Shown one piece after another: positions 27,909-38,553 of a stretch of DNA of 64,000 bases. This DNA comes from Litomosoides sigmodontis. Lineage: Eukaryota; Nematoda; Chromadorea; Rhabditida; Onchocercidae. How positions within the stretch are numbered: position 1 is the stretch's first letter; every line of letters starts with the position of its first letter. A program made the position numbers and the translations under genes. Below the pieces are notes generated by a model, which was not told where the DNA came from, did not search any database, and was given only the letters and a program-made list of their open reading frames with translations. The stretch is taken from contig OY718808.1 of the NCBI GenBank assembly GCA_963070105.1, positions 6,673,738 through 6,737,737 of the forward strand. The letters are read 5' to 3'.

Positions 27909-28554
27909 TCTTACTTTGCTTCTTACTACCTGCGCAGGATAATGTGTCACATTACAGAAACAAAACCGCTCTCTGAGAGCTCCCAAGAAAATAACGATAA
28001 GCAAGGCGAAAGAGAAAACGCCAACACAACGCCTCCCAGACACCCAAAATATCGGTGGTACCAAAATCCCACCTCGTACATAAACCGGACTCTACGGTAG
28101 TGCTCTCCGAGACTCTTGCTACATACTGCAGCACTCAGACACCGCTTAACCGTTTGGATTGAGAGTGATTTTGCTCGGATGAATTCGGTTGGAGGAAATT
28201 GTTGACTTTATTTTCGTAAACAATAATAATGCAACTGAGTCAGAGATTCAAGCTTCTATGTTCTTCTATTGCCAGCTGACAAATTTTACATGAAGCTTCT
28301 GCTTCTAAGTGTTGTAGAAGGAACTTTCAGTAGATCATTCATTTACAAATGTGACAAGATAATGAAATGCGTAGGTGATGAATGAATTGAAGGAAACAGC
28401 CACGTCTCATTCTTCTTCCATCACTTCACTGAACGCTTCCTTCGGTTATAAGAAACCTTTGACATCACATCGGTTCTACAAACGATGCCTTACAACTCCT
28501 CTAGAACTAATTAACTCCATCGCAGTACACAGCCATTGTTCTAAAAGGAGAAGG
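27909..28554. other. Upstream region of hsp-6 and 3' side of the next minus-strand gene
   Basis: No gene called. This should contain the hsp-6 promoter. On either strand there are loose GAA/TTC modules around 28290-28325, including GAAGCTTC, which resemble partial heat-shock elements but do not give a clean three-unit site. Open frames at 28375-28590 (plus) and 27952-28134 (minus) look spurious. Confidence 0.4.
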
Positions 28555-30062
28555 TCAACTGAGAGTGCCACTGATCAACATGCAGTATAATGTGACGACA
28601 GCGCAAAGAAAAATCAGACTATCATTTATTAAATGAGTGAAGGAAGGTCGTAGTGCAGGAGAGTCCAACTTCTCAGCTAACGGTGAAGGACTAGGAGATT
28701 TGGGTGCTACACAGTTGTCTCCTGTCCACACAATTCCTCTGTAGAAGCGCACCTGTCCGATGCGTTCCTGAAATCAACGTTAAATTAATGTACAAAAACG
28801 GCTTGCTAATATCGAAATTTCATAACGTTTAAAAAATTGCGAAATTTCTTTGAGGAGTAAGAATTGCTACAAGTTAGGTACAATGAGCACACTCCTACGT
28901 CATTTCTATTTTCTGTGTAACATCTGTAGTTGGCATCCGAAGCGATTCAAATCTTCCATCATCCTCAATTCCAATCCAAGTTCTTCGTTTATTTAGAATT
29001 TCATCGATTGCTATCGCCTTATTTTTAATCTGTAACTTTTTCAAAACTAGATAATTTATAAAATGCGATTTTAGTTACCTTACATTGACTTTGTAATTGA
29101 GGACATTTTAATAAACAAAAATTTCAACTATCTTCTCGGTAATGCAATTAGCATCAATTTCAATTGATCATTTCTGATTGCAAGGATTTTAAGCTGAAAT
29201 ACTACGAATGGAAATGTTTTCCGAGTTTTGGATTCTTTACATCAAAAACCATTTTGTCGAGAACTTCCAAACTAAAGCAGTATTTTACAAGCACTTCAAT
29301 TAGTAAGAAATTTCTGCGTTGTATTTTGGCGAATTATAAGTGGAGCAACCTCGATGTTGTGATCAATTTTAAATGTCTTCAAATCGTCTTTTAAGAGCAG
29401 AATCGCCTCGGAATTGCTTTTGCGCCTTTCGTGAAGCGAGTTGGCTCTTTGTTCAGTCTGAAATGCATTCCTAAACACAGAATGTTCCAAATCAGTGAGG
29501 GAATGAAATTGCTGATTTCACGCTGCGCAGTGCGATTTCGGAATTCTAAAAGACCTCGTTTTTCCGTTTCAGCTCCCAATCGCCTTCCATCTGTTTCATT
29601 TCCATTTGATTATGTCGATAAAGCAACGTGCAAAGCTTCTCATAATATTCTGGAAAATAAGCCTCAGAGGTATTCATTGAAAAAAAGTTTAAATAGCTGT
29701 CGAATGGGTATTGCTGAAGAAGTTGAATTTGAAAAGCAATATCGGATATCACTGCTAGCCTTGCTAGGAAGGTTGTACCTTGTGAGCAAGCAGGTGAGCT
29801 TCAGAAAAAGGCATTTATGACAATTATTAGCAAGTAATGATTATAGGCGAAAAATTTTAGCACCGAAATATAATTAATTACCTTTGTCAAAGAATCGTTG
29901 ATCGCCTTTTTCGCACTTTCGCAAGTGACTTTCCCCTCTGCAACAACTCCCTCTGTAGCAGTTCAGTATTATCACCAGCGATAGGATGATAATAATAACA
30001 GTGGCAAGAAATATTGCTATTTGTGGCACCGTGAAAGTGCCGTCAAACAGTTCCGCAAACAT
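28555..30062 (-). CDS. Unrecognised single-pass membrane protein with coiled-coil-like middle
   Basis: I do not recognise this family. Exons 30062-29882, 29649-29555, 29457-29350 and about 29029-28922 chain in phase. The N-terminus has about 14 residues, then a strong transmembrane segment (IAIFLATVIIIILSLVIIL, residues 16-34), then a cysteine pair (SCC) that could be palmitoylated, then a charged Lys/Glu-rich region likely helical or coiled-coil. The 3' end has two phased solutions. In one, exon 4 stops at 28922 and the last exon 28767-28555 gives 234 residues with a second hydrophobic C-terminal stretch. In the other, exon 4 extends to 28899 and the protein stops at 28707 with 191 residues, leaving AATAAA (28630-28625) as a normal poly(A) signal 77 bases later. 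The second seems somewhat likelier. Confidence 0.6.
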
Positions 30063-30563
30063 TCTTCATTTCAATAATTGAAGTGATAAATCAGGAATAT
30101 TCTTGCAGTCGACACAAACCATCAGCTGATCTTGCCGAAAATTCATAAAATTTATTTTTTAAATGTCATCAGCGAAATGATTGGAAATTTCAAATTGATA
30201 ACTGACAATTGTTAGTTAATGAATTTATATAGTTTGTCATTAGGGAAATCATCGTTGAAACAGAATGGTTCACAATCATCGATGGCATCGTTGAATCAGA
30301 GGATGCTTTCTCGAATATCAGTTATGCCACTTTCCAGTTTGGTTCGATGAGTTAAATCAAATTGCTAGAGCGGAGAAATGGAGCAGACAAACTTGACAGA
30401 TTAGAATTTACTGCAAAAAAAGGCTGACGAGCGATTTTTCGGAGGAAGAGCATAACGAGTGAAAAAAAAGGTAGTGAATGAGTTTTGAAAAGTGTCTCGG
30501 GTATGAATGAAACATGGTTTTAAGAGTGCCTTTCATTGTGGTACTGCAAATGCACATACATGA
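30063..30563. other. Intergenic, no gene seen
   Basis: AT-rich spacer upstream of the membrane/coiled-coil gene. No open frame with splice support was found on either strand. Confidence 0.45.
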
Positions 30564-30826
30564 CTAGTCCTCATCGCACTCATTGATCATTTCAAAATGG
30601 CAACCAATTTTGTTCGATTGAACTTCAAACTTGATCAATAAGTGAAGTGCGGTTGCATAGGCAATTGAAATAATTCGACAGGCTGCGAGATAATAAAAAA
30701 TTGTTGCAATTAACATGACAGTCAGAAGAGCAGAATGCTTGCTTGTAAATGGGAAGCCATTTATTTGGAAGGCGAAAAGTGTGAAGGACAATGCAATCGT
30801 CGCAACCGTCTGAGTGACCGACCGAC
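30564..30826 (-). CDS. Possible terminal exon of a small membrane protein
   Basis: Open for 88 codons on the minus strand after an acceptor-like CATAATAG, ending at TAG (30566-30564). It contains two hydrophobic stretches (about TVATIALSFTLFAFQI and ALLTVMLIATIFYYLAA), then a polar tail ending in INECDED. No in-frame ATG is at its start, so upstream exons would be needed; candidates between 30870 and 31100 do not join cleanly in phase. It lies between ppt-1 and the coiled-coil membrane gene, both on the same strand. It could be the tail of a four-helix protein or a chance ORF. Confidence 0.33.
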
Positions 30827-31189
30827 CTATTATGTGAAAGTTGTTAATTGGAATTGAAGTCCTCAAATGTCACTGAAAATGGCACCAAGGACAGCGGTAC
30901 TCCTCAACGGTGCCGAATTCCTTCACTGATAAATTAAATTGATGTTCTTGTGCGGAAGTGATAAATTTAATTGATATTATTTCGGTGAAATAAAAAGAGG
31001 GATATTATCAGTTAGTGTCGTATTGCTATGCATCACCACAGATTTCATTTATTCCGATAATTTTCACTCTTCATGTTTACGAGTTCGGATGAACGACAAG
31101 TGTTAACAATACTGAATTATTAATTTTAAGAGAATACACCGTAAGGGGCTAATATCAGATAAATTGCCTGACAATTAAAAAAAAAACAT

Positions 31190-33338
31190 TTATTTCAAAA
31201 ATTTATTAATAATTTCGGAAACAAAAGTTGAAGAACTGATTTGCAGATGTTGTCCTTCGAAGGCCAGTAAATGCAATCGTTTGCCCTCCAACAGCTCACG
31301 CAAGCCAAGACGATCCTAAAATGATTAGTTCAATTGCAACGAAGAATCTATCGATGCATACGAGCTTTCTTTTAACTGAATAGACTTATTCAAACACACA
31401 CACACACACACACATTTTATGGCTTTCGTTCCGAACGAAAGTAATGAAACGAGCAGAGAGAAGAAAGCCTTTATCACTTCGATCATTTTATTCGTCACAT
31501 TTTACGGCCGTTAGGCGTAATTTCCAAAAGCAAAATATTTTCAATCACTAAATATGTGCAAATTTTTTGGTAAGGTAAGGACAATTTCTAACCTCCGTGT
31601 AAATTTTTGATTCCTCAAGAGGAATGATCTTTGATATGTCGTTCTCAAGATAATATCCGAACCACTGCAAATACCAAGGAAAACACTTTTAAATTATAAA
31701 CGTGTCATACAGGACGAAAGAATGAGTACGTGAAATGATTCATCTCAGATATTAAAATGTGTTGTGATATTTGGATAGCGGAAAATTATAACATGATCGC
31801 CCTCAAATAGGTAGAATTTGCAAACGTAAAGTAAATGAACCTCGGATTCTCTCGGCACTACCATTGTATCATTCAGAAATTTCACCAATACCAGATTTTG
31901 CAATTTCAATAAATTTTCCTTGTATGTCTCATTGACATTCTGAAAATGTCGATGCACTTGTTTCGGACATTTGAAATGAATGCATTCGAATACTTTTAGA
32001 TTTCAATAAAGCTGGGATAATCATACTCTTTCATTGTTAATATCAGCAAGGAATACACTGTTTTGTCGATAGGTTGCTTCGTCCAACGGATCATGCCAGT
32101 ACTGCGCCTGTACAACCCTTAAATTCATTAGCAAAGGATGAATTATATTTAACTAAAAAACGAATCAGTCATATCCCTCCTTCTTAACAAAACAAAAGCA
32201 AATATGAAAAAGAGTGAATAGCTTTTTATATTTTATAAATTGTACACTTATTTATTAAAACAGAAATTAGAAAGGAAAACAAACGTATTCTGAACGAAGC
32301 CAACATATGCGCCCCATTCTAGCAGATGTCTTACTCGATCGCAAATGTAGCTTTCTGCCGGACATAATGGCAATCCAAACACTCCCTGATGTTGTCCCCC
32401 CAATGAAATTAAATTTTTCATCGGTGGAACTGGACATCGTTGTGCAACGGCACGCCTACACTATACTTTAATTACAATGTTTAAGGAACTGCTTTAAAAT
32501 ATATTTCGCGTTGTTCTACGTTTACTGAATTGCTTGTTCAGCTTAAACAGCTAGAGCATGATCAAATTTTGAGGAAAAAAAAAACAAATGCAATTAAAAG
32601 CACAGAAATTGAGCGCCCTGCGAGAAACCAATAGCATTGTATCCATTTTTCAATTTTTCATCTTTCCGTATTGTTTGACACACCTCCGCTACCTGATCGT
32701 TCACGTTCCCGAAGAATCCGTGTTCCGTGTCCTGAAAAGCAAACACATGTAACATCAAAGTCGAACGATACTTCATCAATTCCTACGTGGAAACGAACCA
32801 CTGCAACATTGGATCCTATCATTACTGAATAAACGTAGACATTAGGAATATGCTTCCTCAGCAATTTCTCTATTCGTCCCAAACTCAATGGATTGCAACA
32901 GCTGTCACCTGCAAGCGTATGCAAAGGTTAAATTCAAAAATGAAATTTGTACTTTCGAAATTTTAGTAAAGACAAAGCATTAACTGTCACTTAATGTAAA
33001 TTTTCAACTTCACGCTGATAATTGTTCGGAAACATATTAAATCAGTCGAATGTTATATATCAACACATGCATAGAGACAAATATATGTCTGTGCGTGTAC
33101 GCGTTTGTGGACAGTTAAATTCGGTTTTAGGAAAAGGGAAATCATCGATTAAAAATTTTCAACGAGGTTCGACAAACAGGAAAAAATTACCCATTCCATG
33201 CCATAGAACAACTGGCGTTGGCTCATCAACTTGGTGGAAAATTTTTTGCAGAAATTCGACGACAGAATTAGTTGTGATTGTTGCCGATCCGATTGATAGC
33301 AGTAGAAAACCGATGACAAATGCGCACTTAGCAATCAT
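31190..33338 (-). CDS. ppt-1: Palmitoyl-protein thioesterase 1
   Basis: Lysosomal serine hydrolase that removes fatty acyl groups from S-palmitoylated proteins. Exons include 33338-33191, 32908-32799 and 32732/1-32604, then further exons to the stop at 31190-31192. It begins with a signal peptide ([19 protein letters not shown]), then [16 protein letters not shown] (oxyanion region), [19 protein letters not shown] with the catalytic serine in [50 protein letters not shown] with the catalytic aspartate near [14 protein letters not shown], and GQHLQIS with the catalytic histidine. Order, spacing and length match human PPT1 (about 300 residues). A 158-codon plus-strand frame opposite exon 1 (33022-33498) is a shadow. 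Confidence 0.95.
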
Positions 33339-35124
33339 TTCCGATAATTATCTTCCAGCGAGCGAATTACGAAATGTAAAAATTAAAATTTGCTGTAAAA
33401 CTAACCGAAAATCGATGGATCATTCTTTTTTTAGCAAAACAGTTTCGGCAATGAAACAGCAAAAAAAGTTGATGTGCAAAGAGAGAGAGCACATTTGACC
33501 TTGGATGGCTTGACCTTTATCCATTTCGCGGTTATGAGGAGATCAGAGGATTACTTTAACATATGGCTACCTCCCATACAACTACCATTCACAGTGAATT
33601 TTAACTTTACGTGAAATTTTGATTATTACAATTAGTAGCGCTCTACTCGCTTTGCTGAAGCAAAGAGCAAAGTAAAGTAGTGGAAGTATATTGGAAGAGA
33701 AAGAAAGAAGAGAAGAGTGCAATCAAAATGGTCAGAGTTCGAATTGCAAGAAGTCAGCTGTGAAGCACAAGCCTTCCACCTCTTTACCTCACCGATCGCA
33801 AAAGCTCCCACCACCGCTTCTCACATTAATAAATTGCTAAATGTTTTTCCGTGTGATCTTCCGCTTCGAATTTTCCGATTTTATAGAAAATAAAATCTTT
33901 GAAAAGGAAAATGAATTGCTTGCTTTTCAATGGCACGCCCAACATTTTGCCGGGAAAGTTAAATTTACCTGAGAACTGCAAGTGGTCCCATTGTTTGCTC
34001 GCACGCTATCAAAGGGAACATTGGGTGTTGAAGAAGGGATCGCTTCAGAGAGATTGCCACCGAGGAGTAGTAGCAACTGATAATGCAGAAAAAGTGATAA
34101 CGACAGCAAGAGAATTGAAATTGAATTTTCACTTCTTCAACCGATTAATTTTGCTGCGAGCAAACTTGCCTGTCCGATCGGATCTCACGTGGCCCTCCAC
34201 GCGCATCACAGGAATCCTCAATAATTCACTTTCGATCTCAAACTTTTGACTCGCTCAATTTAGTCCAAAATTCCACCTGTTTAATCAATTATCTCTTCCC
34301 ACACTCCCATCGTTAGCTGTTCACCCGCACTTGTAAATTGATCGACGATATATTTAAATTGTCCTACTTCTTTCATCGTGATAAAGGTAGGCTATTGCAA
34401 TGTTCCACATTGCTGAGGAACGGTGAAAATTTTCAAGAGCTTTCGGATGGATGCTCAACACTTCAAACGATCTATTGAAAACATTAGTTTCAATAGATTA
34501 GTTAAAAACTGGATGATTCCCCTATCCTAAATTATCCTTTCGGTGAAAGTAACTGTCAGCAGTACTCACATTAGCCCCAACCATTCAACTGTTTAATTTC
34601 ACTGCCATTTTGAGCAATTAAGAGAAAGTTAGAACTGACCAGCAATCGTAATTTACGTAATGCTACGCATTCTACACTGACATGCGTAGTTAACGGATGG
34701 TACAGTTTAAACGTTGGAAGCTTCCGACTACTCAGTGATTCTCTACCGAAATCAAATTAGCTTTTCACTTGATAAGCGATCTGTGACTGCATTATAACAA
34801 CACTTCAAAAATCTCTCCTTTCATCATGACGTGCTGCGACGTGTACGTGTGTATCCGTAGGAATTGTTGGACAACTAGCAGTGTTGATAAAATGTTTTTT
34901 GAACAGAAATCACTCGAGCACTATCCGAGCCATTTTTTTGAGGCTCAAAAGGTCAATCAGTCAGTAGGTCAGGCGCTATTTGCATCAATCGATACTACAA
35001 ACTGTTCATTTCGTTTATTTTTGAGCAGAATGAACTAATTCACCAGATGACTAAGAGACGAGTGTATCACCTGATATCCGTCCTTCACTTCTCTTTTCCC
35101 TCTTCATTTCTTCCACTCTCTAGC
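33339..35124. other. Intergenic between ppt-1 and the SLC22 gene
   Basis: Both neighbours are on the minus strand, so this should hold the ppt-1 promoter and the transporter 3' UTR. Overlapping frames at 33899-34249 (plus) and 33927-34109 (minus) lack family motifs. No gene is called. Confidence 0.45.
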
Positions 35125-36647
35125 TCATCCCTCTGCTCCAGCTTGATGTCTTGTGCTCTTTTGTTGTCCCTCCTCTCTTTTTTCCACCATCTCCTCCTCA
35201 TCGCCCACACTCTTTTTTTCCTCTTTGTCTTCACTCTTTCCGCTCCCTTTACTATCTTTGCTCTCACCCGTCTTCGTTTTTGTTTCCATCTTTGCGCTTT
35301 CCTCACTCTGTCCTGGTGTTTGGCACGATTCCATCTTTGCCGCTTCCAGCGTACGCTCAGTGTTGTCCACGTGAAGGGTGGACTGTTCACCTGGCATATT
35401 GTCAGGTAGTTTCTTCCCTCTAGTCTCGGGTACCAAGAAGAAGTAGAGTGTGAAGTCCGCTGCGCTTGTTATCAACATGAGAAGGAACGGTGCTGGTGGC
35501 CAATGCTTACTCTGTAATACTTTCCGGCTGCATCATTTGGATGGCAGCGGTAATTCAAACTCCAAAAATTAATTTAAAATCCCTTTTTGCACTAACCGGG
35601 ACGAACACAAGAGGGCTAACAATGGTGCCCAAACGATTAAACATTTGAATGAAGGCAATTCCCGCACTTCGTATCGGCGTTGGAAATAGCTCGGATGGTT
35701 GTACGGAGTCCAACACAAATAATTCCGTGCACATTGCCGCCGCGAAAAGGGAAGCATATCGTGTGAACACAATGATCGCATGAATCGATCCCTCACCTGA
35801 ATTCCTCATCCTTCCCTCAACGAATCTACTCTTCGTCATTAGTTAGCTAGCGTTAGTTCCTAACAGACTAGACTCATTTCCCTCATCTTAGCAAATGCCA
35901 ATCAATAATGCTAAAGAATTTAGTTGACTAATTTTGATATGGTGCGTAGGAGAAATTTGCATACCTGTTCCACCAGCACTTACAACTGCTTTGTAGGCAT
36001 TGATTTTTGGCCCTAAAAAATTGACTAAATTACCTTTTCAACTCTTCCACCATCAAACCACATTTGCGGTAATTTCTGTCGCAGTGCCTTTGTGCAAGGT
36101 AGTCCACTCACTGTCACACACTATCAAATTGCCATCGGAAAGTACTATCGACACGACATTTGAATTAACTCTAACTTACATGTAAATGCATAAATGCCAA
36201 AAATAATTCCCATAATAATAACGATAAATCCAACGGTAAAAAGGTGAAGCAAACGTCGTCCAACACTCTCAATGGAAAATTCAAGTGTCGCAGCTAATAT
36301 ATTAATGGACCACCTCGCGGCGCCCAAAATAATCACATTAATATAAACGGTGCCCGCTAATGCATCCATATTGTATGCAATACCGTAACTGATAAAACTT
36401 GTTGAAAATCTATAATGAATGTGGGAGAGAGGGATTCGCGCTCAGGCTATTCATTACATTCATTTAAAATTTCACGAAATTCAATCAAAATGGAATAAAT
36501 GACTTACAGACTCGTAGCGAACACAACCGCATAACTGCCAAGTTTCCTATCACTGAATAAATGATAGAAGTAGTAATTCTTCTTTCCTTTTTTCATTTTC
36601 GCTACCTGAAATTAAACTGAGAAATGAGTTTGTAAATGAATAAATGG

Positions 36648-36700
<53 letters not shown>

Positions 36701-38553
36701 CACATACCTCGTCAGTTACAGCTTCCTGAACAACGGCAGCAATCTTCTCTTCTTTTTCCGGTGTAACCTTCTCATCCCATTTTCGGATGTAAACAGCTGC
36801 CTTTGATGCTTCCGCACATTTCCCCTTTTTTATTAACCATCGTGGTGTATCCATTAGAAATCTTAATTGTTACCCTCAAGGACAATTAAATGTTTGTTTC
36901 AGAGGTAATTTGATTGGTCTAAAATTTCAATAACGAAAAGGTGTACGGTGTCATAATCAGTGGTAATACAGCAATGGCAGCAGCTATCAGCGATAGCATT
37001 TTCCACGTTTTGCATAAATATGCAATACCAGCTAAGATAATGTAAGCGGGTGAATACGTAATTACGGTAGCTACCCACATCCGATGCTTATCTGGCAAAT
37101 TTTCCATAAAATACGGATTGCAAACACTGCAAAGGTACAAGTTGTTGTCCCTACTAATATGAAAATAAATAAATTCGATAATTCGAAAATTAACCTATAA
37201 ATATTTATTTTGTAGAAAAAGATTAATGCTATGCGAGTGAAAGGAATTTGATTTTTGAAGGCGAAATTTTCACAGAAGTAAATGGGAACTTATTCGTAAT
37301 GCACACCAATGCTTTCCACCGGTAAAAATCATATCGATGAAGCGAAACGTTGTGAACACAACGAAGGATGGTGAAAATGATGTAGCAATGAGAAATGTCA
37401 TCAAGCCGATGGTGAATGATAGTAATACCTAAACATTCATTTATTGCACAATTAAAGCGAGCAATTTCAATTTAATTTACTTTCAAAATATTAATTTTTT
37501 TAAGTGAAAATAATTTGTACTGTTTTTTAGTCTGTTTATTAGAATGAACGAAATTTATGCTTACTTTCTTCCTACCAAAGATGTCAGCAAGACTGCCAGC
37601 TATGATAGCGCCAATCATTAAACCAATATTTTGCACGGTTGTGCCCAATTTAACATACTCCACTGGTATGTCAAACTAAAATTTAAAGACACACGAAATC
37701 AAGTAAGGAAGGTAGAATTAAATGGAATACGTCTGCCATTCTGATTGATGCAATTGCGATAATTGATGAAAGGAAGTCGCTGAGACTTTTACTGTTTGAA
37801 AATTTATAAAGTATAAACAGAGGAAGGGAGAACTCTTACATGGTGACCTATTGGGATGAAATCATAGGTCTTTGTGGAGCATATGACATTGCCACTTTGA
37901 TTTGTCGTTATCCAGCAATTGCTAACATTGCAGGCCTTTGTTGACATGTAGTCTGAGTACTTCTTTTCACAGATATCCTCCACTTTAGGCTTGCGATCTA
38001 ATCAAAATTTGAAATTGTCGGAATTGTTGCAACAAAGAAAATACTTTGCAGCACACGTGAAGTCATTATTTCCAAGATTTGCATCGCTAGATTTCCGTGT
38101 ATTTTTAAATTTCTGTTTTTTAATTTATCTTTGCAAACTGTAGATTGCCAGAATTCCAGAATTCTTTAATCCTTCAAGACATAAGGAAAAAATCCATGAA
38201 TTTTTCATATGCTTCCCATGGTTTCTTTATGGTTTTATGTAGAATGTGTATTTATTTATGTTAAGTGTAAAATATTCGATGGGAATTGGCGATAAAGTAT
38301 TCATCAGAATTTGTGCCTCAAAACCTTTTAAAATAATGTTAAACTGAAATAGAAGAAGCTAACCGGCGAATGTCATGAAGAGCAGATTGCATGTTTGTGA
38401 TAGTACCATAAAAAAGTACACAACGGTTAGGTAGACCGTATAGTTGCCACACACCTGTATATCGGATATCGTGAAATCCGTGCTACTTGACATTTTCGAC
38501 AATTTCGGCTTCTCTTTTCCTTCTTTGTCATAATTCATCATTCTCTTAAACAA
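35125..38553 (-). CDS. SLC22-type (organic cation/anion) major facilitator transporter
   Basis: Eleven exons chain in phase. Marks in order: short cytoplasmic N-terminus; helix 1 (YTVYLTVVYFFMVL); a cysteine-rich extracellular loop with two NxS/T sites (exon about 37998-37849), typical of SLC22; the MFS motif GSLADIFGRKK; membrane helices to about 36930; MDTPRWLIKKGKCAEASKAA, matching the SLC22 PESPRWL block; TELFVLDSVQPSELFPTPIR, matching the SLC22 P-T-x-x-R motif; and VPETRGKKLPD after helix 12. Substrate cannot be told. After PETRGKKLPD there is an unusual tail of about 85 residues, rich in Lys, Glu and Ser, ending at the stop. A (GT)25 array directly follows the donor of the PRWL exon. 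Confidence 0.9.
36649..36699. repeat. (AC)25 microsatellite in SLC22 intron
   Basis: About 25 AC units on the plus strand. On the coding strand it is a GT array starting about 15 bases after the exon donor, GTATGTGATGTGTG. Confidence 0.97.

Noticed and set aside
28375..28590. 71-codon plus-strand frame between hsp-6 and the coiled-coil gene
   Set aside because: It has no motif and overlaps the end of the minus-strand gene.
33022..33498. 158-codon plus-strand frame, the longest in the window
   Set aside because: It runs opposite ppt-1 exon 1, which has a signal peptide and the HGMG motif; the plus-strand product has no domain.
35047..35423. Several overlapping plus-strand frames rich in Ser, Phe and Leu
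   Set aside because: They are the complement of the purine-rich Lys/Glu tail of the SLC22 gene.
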